From Ciborinia camelliae (Eukaryota > Ascomycota > Leotiomycetes > Helotiales > Sclerotiniaceae), in contig JANPYM010000008.1 of NCBI GenBank assembly GCA_025890175.1, positions 1,169,337 to 1,233,336 of the forward strand: DNA of 64,000 nucleotides. The letters run 5' to 3'. Shown here piece after piece: positions 22,225-35,368 of the stretch. The notes under the pieces are model-generated. The model did no database searches, was not told where the DNA came from, and worked only from the letters and a program-made list of their open reading frames with translations. The position numbers were made by a program, and so were the translations under genes. How positions within the stretch are numbered: the stretch's first letter is position 1; each line of letters begins with the position of its first letter.

Positions 22225-25200
22225 CTAAGCCTCGTCAATAATCTCCCACTCTTCCACCGTAGCACCCGCCTCATCTCCAAAAACTCCACAGCTAGTGCCT
22301 AGACATCCAGAAATCTGAAGTACAACCGTATCTCCCATATACATTACTTTATCATCAGGCAATGTATAAGTAGTCTTGTGACCTTTCTCAAGCCTCACAT
22401 CGTCCCCAGAATCCTCCTCACCATCGCCATCTGGAGACCCCTCCGAAGACATAATATCCGATATTGAATCAAGATCATTGGCTTTTGTCATATTTAAAAG
22501 ATCCGGAAGATCGAGATCAGGAAGAGGGAGGGGGAATATGTGTCCATCTGAAGAAGAATTGGGGGTAGAGGTAGAGTTAGAGACCATGACTAACGCACTA
22601 GTAGGAATCCGTTGTCCCCATACCACATTGATTGCCTTTACTCTTTGTCCTTTAACAGAGCTGGTATCAATAGAAATGGAAGTCTCGTTTGTATGCTCGG
22701 GCTGCCAACTCGTTCCTACGTCCCCATCATTGATGCTCTCCGGCCAGCGATTGAGTTCGGTGGCGTCGGATTTGATGATGGGAAGACCTTGGAGGAGATT
22801 GTTTGGAGTGGTGAGATCTTGCCAATACATGTCATTTTCCAATGTGAGGGTCTGATTGAGTGAAAGCATATAATTTACTTGTGGATGACGAGACGCAGGG
22901 AGATTTTGAATCATAGGAACCGAGGTCATATTCTCAGGGTTAGAGGAAGAAGGCATGACTCCAATAAATGTGATGTTGGTATGAGTGGTGTTCATACTAG
23001 CACTGAATGTACACCCCGACCACTTGAACTCATGGATAGTGAGGTACTTTTTTGGTGGAGGAAGGGTAGGCTGGACAGTGAGAACGTCTTGCGATGAATC
23101 TAGACCTAGATATCCGAAAATAGGGATTTGCATTGTACCACCATGGCCGGTCAAAAATGAAAATGCAGGAGGATAGCCTCCATTTGCATTGATATCATCG
23201 TTTGCTTGTTCGCTCATCAAGAACCATGGAGCGCGGAGATTGGCAAATACGGCCATTTTGTAATAAGTAGAGGCTGAGCAACCGGAAAGTGCATACCTTA
23301 GCGTGGCAATGGTGTTGATTGCAAATGTCATGGCGGGGCCATGGAGCGATTGCTTTTGCGTATAGTACTGAAGGTCGGCTTGTTTTCTCTCGAGTGTATA
23401 ATTAATGGCTTTAGATGACTCGGGTAGGGAGAGAGGGTGGTGGAGGAGAGTTACATCAGCTTGTTTGACAGTTATGTTGGAGGGCATTTCTTCGTATTCG
23501 AGTGTGATACCAGAGGAAGAAACTGGAATGGTGATGTTCTCGGCGATGTCAAGCCAGGTGGATGGAATTGTCTCGTTGTATTGTCTTTTGATGGAGATGA
23601 TAGAGTTCATGATTTGAAAGAAGGATGCTTGAGTAAAGGCACCGTTTTTAACGTGATTTGTCCATTCATCAGGATCAGTCATGTTCCAGATATTCCATTT
23701 TCCCTGATCATCCTTCTGAAGTACCCCCTCAATCGTATGTCCCACGCTCTCGACTACTGGCCACAATTCTTCTCTGAAGTATTCCTCGTTGTGAGTGATT
23801 CTTCTATAGTCCAACATCATTTTCGCCACATCGGTATTAATATGATACTCATAATCCAATGTGGGACCTGTCCCAGTGGCATTACCATATCTACCTGAAG
23901 TCCAAGAATACAATACCGAATTGTTATCAAATTTGTATTTTTCCTGTACATAATCTTCCTGTGCGTTGGCTTTGGCTTGAGAGTACATCTTGAGACGGTA
24001 TTTGATCATTTGAAGAGCATATTCGGGAGAAGTTACAGCCATACCTGGGAACATCCAGAGATCCATGTCCCAGAAAATCATGCCAGCGTATGAATCTGAA
24101 GTAATGCCCCCGACACTAATTCCATTATCGTTGAGATTGCTGCCGTCTTCTTTAAGAAGATTCTGGAGGAGCATGTATCTGCTAACAACAGCATTGATCT
24201 GATCAATCTCGGCAATGGTATCATTTACTGGTAGACGGCCGGTGGCAGGGTCTCTGTAATCGAAGATCTTATTTCTCTGCATATCTTGGTTCCAAATTTC
24301 AGTGTGCTCGGCAAGAAGTAGATCCCACCCATCTCTTGTCGCATTTCTAGATGCTTGAGTTGCTGTCAATTTTGCGTCTGGGAAATGGTCCGTCGAGGCA
24401 ACACCGACGAATTTGTGAAAGGTGGTTGATTGTCCAGGCTTGAGCTGGAGATTGATCTCTTGTCCAATAGTCATGGTATCATTATTAGGATATACGATAG
24501 TCCTTGATGGCGTATTGTTAGCGTCGCCGTGTGAGAAATTTGCCGTAGAGACTGTCCATGCCGAGACATCTTGAAGGCCATTTGGGTGATTCGAAACATA
24601 TATAGACGGAGTATCGTCATATGCACCCTTATCTCCCAGATATGACCTGACAGCACTTCTACCATCCAGACAATCCGTTATCGTGACTCTTTCCGTTGTA
24701 CCGTTCATTGGCGTAACAATGAGCTGAGTAGCCGCGACATTGAGTCTTGCTCTACTGATGAACGTCATCTGCTCTATCTTAAAACTTGAACCATCATTCA
24801 AATTTGGCGTCCACGTGTAATTCCAACCCATAGTTCCATCCCGAAAGTTCACGGTGGAGATATAATTGCTGATGGTAGCCAGGTCAGTTGTAGAGTTGAG
24901 CACTTGATCCCCAACGGTAACATATATGCCAGCAAAGTGAGGTATACCAGATATGACGCTCTCATCACCTCGATCTACAAGCTCTGGGTAATTTGTTTCA
25001 GTAGTATTGGGTTGTCGATCGAAAAACCCAATAATACTCGCAAAGGTCTGACGAAGATTGAATTCTGGCCAGGTTTCCGTCGGTTGCTTACCATCATGAT
25101 GAGTTTGATTGAAGTCCCTTTCGAAATGGGGACCAAATGGGCCTACAGCAAGGCCAAATAATCTAAGAGGAAATTAGTATAAGTCCTGGTACATGAGGTA

Positions 25201-25503
25201 TTATATTGAAGAAAATCAAAGCAACGACAAGAAAACATACCCATTTGATAAGTGCATCCTAGCTAGAAAGTTTCCCGGTATTGGCTCTTTCGTGGTGAGC
25301 GTAAAATCATCATCATTCCACTTACTCAATGAATTCTCCACAAACACTCTATGATCCAGCAGCGGCCTCATGGTTCCATCCGGCTTCGTTGGAGTTTTAA
25401 ATTGAGAAGCTGGATTGACCTCCTCGCCATAGTCTGCCCCATGAGCCCCCAGCGCAAAAAATAAGGAAACTGCAAGTAGCAGCCGAGACAGACGTGAAGG
25501 CAT
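22225..25503 (-). CDS. ATH1: secreted acid trehalase (GH65)
   Basis: Two exons (25503-25241, 25162-22225) encode 1066 residues, the usual size for fungal acid trehalases. The start at 25503 gives a clean signal peptide (MPSRLSRLLLAVSLFFALG). An upstream in-frame methionine would bury it. The 78-nt intron joins LSNG to LFGLAVGPFGPHF. GH65 landmarks include MIFWDMDLWMFPGMAVTSP and, near residue 580, TDPDEWTNHVKNGAFTQ, whose Glu is the expected catalytic acid. Many N-x-S/T sequons fit a heavily glycosylated cell-wall or vacuolar enzyme. It hydrolyses extracellular trehalose to glucose. A single AGGGG (STRE-like) occurs about 300 bases upstream of the start. Confidence 0.93.
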
Positions 25504-28305
25504 ATTAAAGTATTGATTGATATGTATATGACCATTAGCTGTGGAGTCTTTAATTGTATTGAAGGTAAGGAAGGGCATGAATTACCTCGACACTTTTCTT
25601 GAAATGAAAGAGAGTAAAAAGAGCAAGAGAGGATCTCGGAAATAAAAAGATTGTTAGAAAGGAATGCTTCTTATATTTGACCTGCAAAAGTTTTCTTCAA
25701 ACAGTTGTTAACTAGAAAGTGGAAGTCCTAGCTTTTATATCTTTCCATTCTGGATGGTAGAAGAAATGACGAATCCATGTCATGGTCCATGAAATGGGCA
25801 GGGGGGAGAGGAGAAGGAGCATACGTTGGTGAAGCGCTAGACTATTGCTGGTATCAACCTGGTGATGGTTCAAAATGTAAAGTACTTTATACTATGTACG
25901 TGTATGATGATTCTTGATTCCTATAATACTATGCTAAAGTGTACCTCTTATATCAAGGATGTTGTAGTACTAGTTCGTATGCTAGTCAGTTCATATAGTC
26001 CCTATGTACGATCACACGATTGCACCGACAACTTTTATTCAGCTAAGAACTTCTCCGCACCAGCTAAGCTTTTCCCTAAAGATAGTCTCTCGTTAGCCTC
26101 AACACTCTCAGGCTCTCTCATCCACTAATCATTTCGCTCCATCTTCAATTATAACCCAAAACGGCATTTACATATCACCAAAAAATTCATGCAAAAACAC
26201 ATGTTAAATATCATAATCAGCATCTAGTTAACGTACACTCCTTCCATTTATTCAGATTTCCCCAGAAAGAGCCTTAATCAATCGCGGAGAATAATCGGTC
26301 GTAACGCTCTTATCATTCGAAAATTGAAAAGGGGCTAATTAAGCTTACCGAACTGCCCCACTACAGTAACTCGCTAAGGCCAGAGGTCTAGAACCAAGAT
26401 CTCAACCGTTACCTAAAGTGACGATCAACATTTAGAATCGTTCTTTAGCCTTATACTATTCATTCCTCAAAGAACTCAATACTTCTCCCACAATAAATGC
26501 ACCGACTAGTCTCGCATTTTTTGTGTAAACCCAAAAGCAAAGAGTTACCATATAACTTGAAGGCTAACTTCGAAATTAATTTATTTCATTTATTGTATTC
26601 ACACTGGTTTTGCTCCAGGTGCCCATTTAAAGAGGGGGGAGATCGATCGTAAGATGTGAAGATCGACGAGCTTGAGATGATGGCTGCCCCACAAAGCTTA
26701 ATTTTACAAGGTCCAAACGTGATACCTGCCGAAATCCAATCTTTGCTCCTCAAAATGAAAGAAACGCATAGTTTAAATCTAAAGCTAGCACTAATAGCCA
26801 AGAAACTCAAGGCACAGACCCAGATTATTCCAAAACCAAGTTGTATTGTTTTGCGGTCATTGGATGTCACACCTATAAACTAACAATATCCTAACTACCT
26901 GAATAAATATGCCGTATCACTTGGAAGTTGGGGATTCATAAACCGAGATTTCTCACAGATGCCGGGTGTTCATTTTTTCAAAAGAAATATTCTATAGTAC
27001 ACGTATAATTCCGAGAGATTCAATTCTTCGCCATCCGGTTTAACTTCAGTCGGACGAATAGAAAATATCAGACCGTCTCTGTAGCTTCGCAGATTGGCGA
27101 AATCGTTGTAACTTGAAACCTTTACTTGATAAGTTACACACTTTCTAGATATCTAATTCTAACTCAAGAAATGCGTTTCCAAGCTACTAGATAGAATCTT
27201 GGAAAGAGAAAGTGACTCCCAATTAGACCAAGCCACCCCTGTAAATACCAAGGCGCCTGCCCTTATGTTCTTAGATACAGACCTCTTTTAGTAGAATAAG
27301 AGATAGCTAGTTTATTGTATTCCTCTGGTATGATGTTCATCTGATCAGGGATTCACAGAATGCTAAGGCATCAAATCTCTCGGGATTATATGGTAACGTA
27401 ACAATAACATCAACTTGAAAGCGATCTATTGCATTTTCCAATCACACTTTCGCATTTCACAATAGGTAGTACTCAGCTAAGTTATGTGATCATCTTGCAT
27501 GCATTACAAGCATCATAGGAGGTCTGGATCGAAAGTTGTTGGGATAGTTGGATAGTTTGAATTTAACCATTACCGTACCTATAGTTGAGTTTCTTACCTT
27601 GGTGTATATTATGAGGGGATTCTGTGTATTCGTAGTAGCGCAAAACGATTTGTAATAAATAACTTCATAAGAGGTGCCTACCTACCTAGAATCATGAGGA
27701 TTTGCACCGTATACCCAGACTCGCACTTGCTATATTCGTCTCTATTGTTGTCAACCCGATAGAGCACGCTTCCACGGAAGAGAATAATAGCTGGTAACAC
27801 CGACTTATTGGCTCAATGCCAAGACTACCATTGAACATTCCGGTGATAGATTACCAGTATTCTGATCAATTGTGACTTGTGTAGATCACAGTGTAACTAT
27901 TCTTGAGGTGACTAATTACTGTAACGCTATTTCAGTGCCTGAGAATGCTCATTATTGAAGGGCTATAACCATGCTAACTATATTATCCCAAACCCCACTT
28001 GACTCCAAAGCCATATAAATCCCAACCCAACCCCAGTCAAAAATCTCCTATAAGCCATCAACTACATCTCAGTATCTCTCAACACCACTTAAACAAAACC
28101 AAAGCGCAGTTTAAGTTTGAGCCCAAAATCCAACTACGACCCCCCTCTTCCACACCCACACCCACACCCACAACCCCCTAGACCCAAACTACCTCCTCAC
28201 TCCCCCCCAATCATCCGACGAATTTTGTCCTGTAAGTTTTAGTACCATAATCCAACCACTCCAGTCCCTTCTATATGACACATAATTTGTGCTAACCCCC
28301 CGCAC

Positions 28306-28600
28306 TGTCCCCCCATCCATATTCCGGCCCATCCGAGAAAGATAACCGACATCATACCCTGTGATTTAGCCCCAAAATCTATTAATCCTTTTGTTGCACA
28401 TCTATTAGTATATATATACCCCCCCAAATCCCCCCCAAAGATTCCTCNNNNNNNNNNAAAGATTCCTCCATCCATCCATATTCCAGCCCATCCATATTAA
28501 CAAAACCGACATCACACCCCACGATTTGGCCCCAAAATCCACCATCATTTGTTGCACATCTAACCAGATATTTGGATAGGTATATATACTCTGTCCCCCC
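28306..28600. repeat. diverged tandem duplication spanning the assembly gap
   Basis: Text at about 28306-28437 (CCATCCATATTCCGGCCCAT, ACCGACATCATACCC, TAGCCCCAAAATC, TTTGTTGCACATCTA, TATATATACCCCC) recurs in the same order at about 28466-28600 with roughly one difference every 8-10 bases. The unit is about 135-150 bp. The N gap lies between the two copies. Confidence 0.8.
28448..28457. other. assembly gap (10 N)
   Basis: Ten Ns. Both edges carry the identical 11-mer AAAGATTCCTC (28437-28447 and 28458-28468). The flanking contigs may therefore overlap, or the gap may hide further copies of the local tandem repeat. Confidence 0.99.
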
Positions 28601-29139
28601 CGCCCCCCTCAAATTAAATTCCTCCTCTGCAAGATTCTGCAATGGAGGGATTTCCATTTTCTTATACCTACCTTGTCATATTCCTCGCATTTCCTTTTCT
28701 TTACACCAATCCCTTGCTACTAATACCTAGGTACCTACCTATATATAGATATATATATATAGATGACCTACCCTAGTTGAATCAACCATTGGAATCACGA
28801 GGAGATTCATGAACTCGGCTTCATGAGTCCACTTATCACCATCACAGACATCACAGTCACAGCAATTGAATATCCTAGCTATGAGCCACCTACACCTTCT
28901 CAACTACTTGAGTGGAAATGCTATATTATGGGGGTCCATGAGGCTACTAACCAGTGTTAACCTTGCTTAGATTTGCTACTAAGAAACAATCACGATCACA
29001 TATTCATAAGATGACAAAAATCACCAAAACCAAATATCATTTTTCAATATAGCACTATAATATCATAAAACCTATGACTCATAGCTCGCTGATCATCAAG
29101 CTACTCTACGCTCATCCCATTCCCCATATTCGCAACATC

Positions 29140-32100
29140 TTAATTCTCAGCCACAGGTTCAGGCTCAGTCGTGCTCTCCATAGCACTGTCACTAACAACA
29201 GGAGAATCATCTAGTTTTTCCGGCTCAACATCGTTGCTGTGAGCATCAGCAATAACTGCCTCCGGTTGAATCTCCTCTCGCTGTTCTGAGTGGACATCCT
29301 TTTCTTCCGATGGAGGAGATGCGCTTTTCTCGGCACCTTCTGCAATTTCTATAGCATCATGGAGGCATTCTCCTGCCGTGTTTGTTGCAAGAGTTGGAAT
29401 TGAAGAATCGGCTGCCTTTGTGATGGGTGGAGTGGCTTCCTCTGCCTTGGAATCTGTCTTGGGGTCTACGTGTAAGACCTCATCAGAATCAATATACCAC
29501 AATGTACATGGTGTTGAGGTTGCCAAAGTTGCAGCAGAGGATCCTTGAGCGGTAGATGAGACAGGAGCAGGACTTCTAGCGGGTGCTCTGCGTGCAGGAC
29601 CTCTGGCTCTGCCTTTTCTAGCATCTGATAGAGGCACCTTTTCTTTTTCCTCGACTTTTTCCTCTGGCTTTGGTTCCTCCTTCTTTGGAGCTTGTGGTCC
29701 GAGTTTTAAGCGCGAGTTAAGGTCGGCCAAGAAACCACCCTGCAGAGCGGCAATTTTACCACCAATCGGTCTCGAAGGAACGGGTGGTTTTGGTTTGACA
29801 GCGGCAGGAGAGCTATTGTCAGAGCCTATCGATTTGGCGGAGGTATTAGATCCGACGGTGGTCAAAGGAATGTTCTCTGACGATTCACGTCCAAGAGGTT
29901 TTGTGGGACGAGCAGGTATTTGAGGCTTGGACTTCAAAGGTAGAGGAGGGGCTGCATCATCCACAGTTGGCACTTGCTTCGCCTTCTGTACGGGACGACC
30001 AGGAATGGCTGGCTGAGGTTTATCGGGCGACTTTGATCTTACAGGGCGAGCAGGAATACTTGGTTTGGTCGCTGCGATACCAGTCGTAGCTCGACCTTCA
30101 TCATGCGCAAGCTCAAAGCCGGCCGCTGCCTTCTCCTGATGAAATACGACAGCGCCAGTGGTGGGTCTTTCGTCCGGTGGGCTCACGATGGCGTCGACCT
30201 CTGGAGTTTGGGGTGTTGATACTGTCGTCTGCAATTGAAGACTGTCTGGGGAATCTTCCCAGACGTCTCTACTTGGGAAGCGCTGTTGCAGATTCGGGCG
30301 CGTCTCGGCTGCAAGATGTGATTTATGAGACCATGCTTTCTTTTGAGGATGCAAGAAACTCTCTGTACTTGCAGATTCCTTCTCGGCCAGCTCCTCTTGT
30401 CGTTTGGCAAATGCCTGTTCCGGGGTGTCTTTTGATCTCTTGTGGGCATCCTCAGTACCTTCTTCGGGATCAGGAAGTTGAGGTGTTGACACTGTCGCAG
30501 TGTATTGCAAGCTATTGGGCGTATCTTCCCACACATCTTGACTAGGAAATTTACGATTTTGAATCTCTGGACGTTTTAAACGATCGGCCGTAGTTTCAGG
30601 CTTTTCTACAGCGCCCGACTTTTCATCTTCGGGGAACAATGGCTCATACTCATGTACCTCCTCCAATGGCGTCGGCTCCATTGCTCGCACTGCTGGTGTA
30701 TGTATGCTTCCAGGTCGACTGGTTTGTTTGCTTCCGGGTGTGCTGCCATACGTTACGTCGTCATATAGATTTCTACGTTCAAACGATGGGGAAACAGCAG
30801 GCTGCAGCTCATATCCAAGCGACTCCTTTGAAACTTCGTCAGAAGCAAGAATTGGAGCACTATATCCATGTTCTTCGCGAAGTTCACCGTCTTCTCCGCC
30901 AGCTCCTGAATAGGAACTTAATTCATTCGCCGCATCGATTATTCTACTGGAACGACTGCTTGGTGTATCGACATGAATGGTATTTTCGGCGTCCACTTCA
31001 CTCTCATAAGCACATTCGGATTTATCACCGAGACTTTTCGATAAAGCACCCTCAAATTCTGCTTTCTGCGAACCGTCGAGGGGGAAGCTTTCCTTCTTCA
31101 AGGGTGAATCGACATGTGTTTGAGATGTGTTAGAATGCGCGACACTGAAGCCAGAAGATTGATGGCCACTAGATTGTGGGCGAGGGGAAGACATGCGAGA
31201 CGCATATTCTTCAGAAGCTTGAAATCCAATCTGCTCGGTAGGGGTACTCATTACTGCTGGAGATGTGCCTAATCATGATTAGAATTATACATGAATAGCA
31301 CATGCGTACACCTTACCAAGACCAGCACCTCTGCTAGCGGTATCTCTAACAATCTTATTCAAGTCGTCACTGCTCATGGCCCATTCCGCTCTGCCTTCGC
31401 CGAGAGGTCCGTGATAAGAAGCAGTTTCTTTCTTGTAAAGCTGTGGAAAATATTATTAGAATGTAACTTGGAATAGTACGTATCATTTGGTGACACTCCA
31501 TCATTTAAGTAGTGTGATATGTTTGGCTTGTACAATCTTGTTTTGCTTTTCAAGCTAGACATCAAGAATGAAACCAAATTCAATCGTAAAAACTCACCTC
31601 GGGATGTTTTTCATAATAAGCCTTCTCAAAGCGATCATGGGGGATAATACCATGTCCGTGAAGACCATAACTTCCCGGCGGAACCTCTCCTCCACGACCA
31701 CTTATTTTACGCTCATGGTGTCGCTTTGATCCGTCATTGTGGAAGCCAATGCCAGGAGTATAAGGGGTTGAGTATGGCGATGGAGATGGAGCTTGAACGT
31801 CTCCTGCATTTGGATACATAGGAACACGCTGACCAATTTCAGGAATACCATGCTCGTCTTCATGACCGGTACTCGATGGGGGACGCTCGATGGCGGAAGC
31901 ATTGCTAGCATTGCTTGATTTATTCTTCAGGGACCGAGAACCAGCATCTTTATCATCTCCAACTTTGCCTAAGCCATATGCGGCGGCTTGGCTAGAATCG
32001 GTACGAGTCACCGCAGATACTCTGAGCTTAGCACTAGACTCTGGATGAGAAGGCTTAGGAGCATGGAGCTTCAAGTCATTTGCAACATTCCTTGTCTGTG

Positions 32101-32470
32101 TTGGCGATGAGCTAAGATCCTCCGAGGCCCCAAAATAATCCGCATATTCGCTACCCTCTTGCCCAATGGAAGGAAGAGCTACACTCGATGGACGATGTGG
32201 AACTTCGAGCTCCGATGTCGAGCTATTGGCACTGTTCATGGCGTACAAGGACGACTTTCCATGGTTTTGTAGTAAAGGGGGCATCTCGTTGAGAGGGGAA
32301 CGTGCGAAGCTCTCTCGAGCAGGGGAAACGGAACGATCAGCACGTCTGTTGGCAGGTCTCGGTGGGATTTGTGGTATATTACTACCAAGAGAAGGAGCAC
32401 CAGAAGAAGTGTTTCCTTGCTCCTGGGACCTATTAGGTCTTGGAGGTACTTGTGGGATACCAGTCGACAT
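29140..32470 (-). CDS. AIM21: AIM21-like actin-patch protein
   Basis: Three exons (32470-31598, 31440-31317, 31268-29140) encode 1041 residues, with phases agreeing at both junctions. The N-terminus has IPQVPPRPNRS and IPQIPPRPANRR. The conserved core spans the exons: HGIIPHDRFEKAYYEKHPE, then MSSDDLNKIVRDTASRGAGL, then TPTEQIGFQASEEYASRM. The long C-terminal half is low complexity and carries repeated I/VPxRP motifs (SIPARPVRS, AIPGRPVQ, QIPARPTKP, PVPSRPIGG), which look like SH3 ligands. Yeast Aim21 sits in cortical actin patches, binds SH3 proteins and limits barbed-end growth. An internal duplication of FPS(R/Q)DVWED(S/T)P is described separately. Confidence 0.85.
30192..30556 (-). repeat. 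internal duplication in AIM21
   Basis: Two copies of a roughly 30-codon block, KFPSQDVWEDTPNSLQ...VSTPQLPD (about 30474-30556) and RFPSRDVWEDSPDSLQ...VSTPQTPE (about 30192-30284), are separated by about 60 codons. The conservation of DVWEDxPxSLQ suggests a duplicated short binding motif. Confidence 0.8.
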
Positions 32471-34615
32471 ATTTGTTGAAGCTATAATAAGGTTCGTGAG
32501 AATCGTTGCGAGATTTCAAAGCCTGTATTTCTAGCTTTATGTTAGTACTTGTAATATAATAATACGCCATTAAAAATAGTGAATGCTGGCTGGTTGAAGC
32601 TCCAGCCAACAAGATAATAAATAAAGGCAATCCATCAACCGAAATCGTTGATTTTGATACACCGTGAATGTAAAGCAATCGACTCTTCTTGTGGAGTATG
32701 CAGAAATTCAAGTGGCATGTTGTGCGGCACGATGATGTGTTGCCAATTGAAACTCGAACTTGTCGCCGTAAGACTCGAAGGCTTGAAGGCAGTAGAGCTC
32801 TCTGCACCCATTTGCGAATAAACGACTCGATAGGGGTACTAGATAGTAAACAACGAGGAAACTTACAAAGGTGAAATGAAATTGAGAATAATAATATCTT
32901 AAAGTTCTTAAAGTTCAATCATCGAAGCTGATCTCTTCAAATTGAAGGTGTCAAGTGTCAAGATTTACAAGTCGACATGAAGTTGGGTTTATTTGCGTTC
33001 TTTGATATTGATTGACTGGCTTATTAAACCGCTAAGCAAGGATTCTTGGGGAAATGATACTGTAGCACGGTGGCACCAAGCACTGTTCTAACAATCGTCA
33101 TCGTTTAAAAGCATGAAAGTCAAGAAATGATTGATTCGGATTTTCTAGCTAGATTCGAGAAGAACTTGAAGAATTTCCGAATAGTATCAGATTTCAAACT
33201 TGTATCCAGTACACTTATAATTCCCTCCAAAGCGCAGTTAGTTTTTTTACAGTCTTGAACATCTTGCTGTACCTACACCTACGGAGTGTGTACTTCACCA
33301 CTTCACTCACCCCTTCACCCGTCCGTCACTTCATATCTTACCAAAATATCATAGGTGGGGTTCTCTCGTGAAACATACCTAGTAAATATCTGTACGTTGA
33401 ATGTAGCCAATCCCATACAACCATACAACTACGACTCGTACCTTTCTGAATATTACCTCAGGATTCACTCCCACAATCTAGGTACTAATTTGAACACCCC
33501 ACCAACATGTAGCCAATCATCAACTTTTCATTTGTATACAGTTTTACAAACTGATTTGAATGGCCCGCGGGCTTTGTTGATCATGTTGAATAGGTAACCT
33601 TGAATGTTCTATCAACACAACATGATCTAATTGGGCAAGTGGTGTGAAAATGAGGAATAATGATTGTCCGGAGAGATGAGGGGTTCTGAAATGATGGAGG
33701 GGGAATAAATGATATAGTAGGTAGCAACTTAATAAGTAATGGGTACGAGCGAGCCCCTTCATATACATAAAGCTACTCTATGTGTAGAAAGTAAATAAGA
33801 GAGAAGGGGAGAAGAGAAAAGAAGAAAGGAGTTGTAACTTATAAAGTTTCTACAATAGTATCCTTTTCACACTTGTCAACTTTATAAAACTTACAGATCT
33901 ATGATAAGCCCGCCGAGGGGTCTCACCGAAGACCTTTACTCTACTGGACTTCTTCTCCAAAAACCCCTCGAATCTCGTTTTACCTTTCCCAATCTCAAGT
34001 TCTTATCGAAGTGATACATAGAACGGCTTCCAGACCATAATAATTACACAAGTTTCACAAGCACATCACCATCGCATGACAAGGTATAATCCTCGTAATC
34101 TGCCTATGATACTCTGTACGAATTGGTAGCTCGTAGAACCACAATCTGGCTCTCGCCAGCTCATGTTACATCAACATGCCACCCAGACACCAAAACTAAC
34201 CCCAAGAACAAAAGCCTCATAATTCATTCTGCATTGAATCTCCATACTTAATTATCTCCCTATGAACTCCATGCGAAAAACAACATATACGAACAGGATT
34301 CCACCCAGGTACGCTGAGATGGTTTTGTTTTGAAGAAGAAATGGAAGGTATAAAAGTACATCCGCAAGAGGAGGAAAGTTGAAGCCGCAAGAAACTCCAA
34401 ATTTTCTGAGCTGAAGAAATCAACCATGAAAACACAATGTACTGCGCTATATCCTTGACGCCTTGCACCATTCCCACATGCTCTCCTCCCATTTTCTAAT
34501 TCATAAATCAACTTGAGGATTCCGCTTCATCCCTCATATCCATGAACCACGCTTCGCTCTCCCCCATGGATCCACGCCGCTTCTTCCATCCGGTTTCTTT
34601 GTTGACTTTCCGCAC
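32471..34615. other. intergenic region between AIM21 and TVP18
   Basis: The AIM21 side includes its 5' leader. A TATAG acceptor-like site 9-10 bases before the ATG may end a 5'-UTR intron. The rest contains only short frames that do not look like protein. The stretch from about 34217 to 34615 is probably TVP18 3' UTR. Confidence 0.5.
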
Positions 34616-35368
34616 TTATAGGATCATTTGTGCTACACCTTGACCTCCAAGTGTTTTGCTTCCCACAAATGTTTGTTTCTTGAGACCAGCCAATGCGTAG
34701 AAACACGCTGCGATAGTGAGGAGAATCGCGGCGGCGATGAGACTTGATGCAGCAACAATGATACTGAGCCATTGGATAATAGCCATTCCCAAGTAGATAG
34801 CGGCCCGCATATAATTAGTTGTGAATCGGCGCATGAAGGTATCGAATGTCGAGGATGTGGGGCAAATTCGGAGAAGTAACGGGATCTCGATGAAGATGAT
34901 GAGGAAGGAGCTCACACTAGAATGAAGTTATTAATTGTGAAAGAGAGTAGAGAGAGGAACCAAAACTCACAGGCATAGCGCACTAAAGAGAATGAGCAAG
35001 CTTATGTGGAAGAGATTTGCAATGCCTAGGGCAAAGCATAGAACTATGCATATTACTCCGGTCCTATATCCATTTGTCAGACATGATCCAAAGTTTCTTT
35101 TACACGATCCTCTTATGTTCATCCTCCAAATTCTAGCATATCCGATGATGAAGAACTAGTATGCAGTACCAACAACTGACATGCATCTTCGATAATGCTC
35201 CATGATGTAATGGCTGGAGTGGGATGGATGGATGGAGAGCTTGGAAGAGTCGCATTTTCTTACCATTGACCATAAATACCTAGAATCGCAATTAGCTGAA
35301 GTTATACGGGCCCCAGGAAAGAGTTACATACTGAAATTGCGCGTTGCGAACTCCTCAGCGATAGTCAT
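34616..35368 (-). CDS. TVP18: Golgi membrane protein Tvp18
   Basis: Four exons (35368-35332, 35279-35264, 35063-34971, 34916-34616) encode 148 residues. The second exon is only 16 nt, coding IYGQ plus split codons. The assembled N-terminus MTIAEEFATRNFSIYGQWTG and the four hydrophobic helices (GVICIVLCFALGIANLF, LVSSFLIIFIEIPLLL, YLGMAIIQWLSIIVAASSLI and AAAILLTIAACFYALAGL) match the Tvp18 family, Golgi vesicle proteins with a likely trafficking role. The motif RICPTSSTFDTFMRRF is characteristic. All junction phases agree. Confidence 0.93.

Larger units (their letters stand above)
25504..29139. other. gene-poor region, about 3.6 kb
   Basis: It lies between the trehalase start and the AIM21 stop. 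Open frames are short (under 95 codons) and unlike proteins. It contains a C-rich, diverged tandem duplication around the assembly gap, the CACACCCACACCCAC microsatellite near 28150-28172, and a TATATA tract near 28740-28760. No RNA gene was recognised. Confidence 0.55.

Noticed and set aside
32433..32918. 161-codon minus-strand frame overlapping the AIM21 start
   Set aside because: Different frame from AIM21 and unlike any protein; most likely the AIM21 5' leader.
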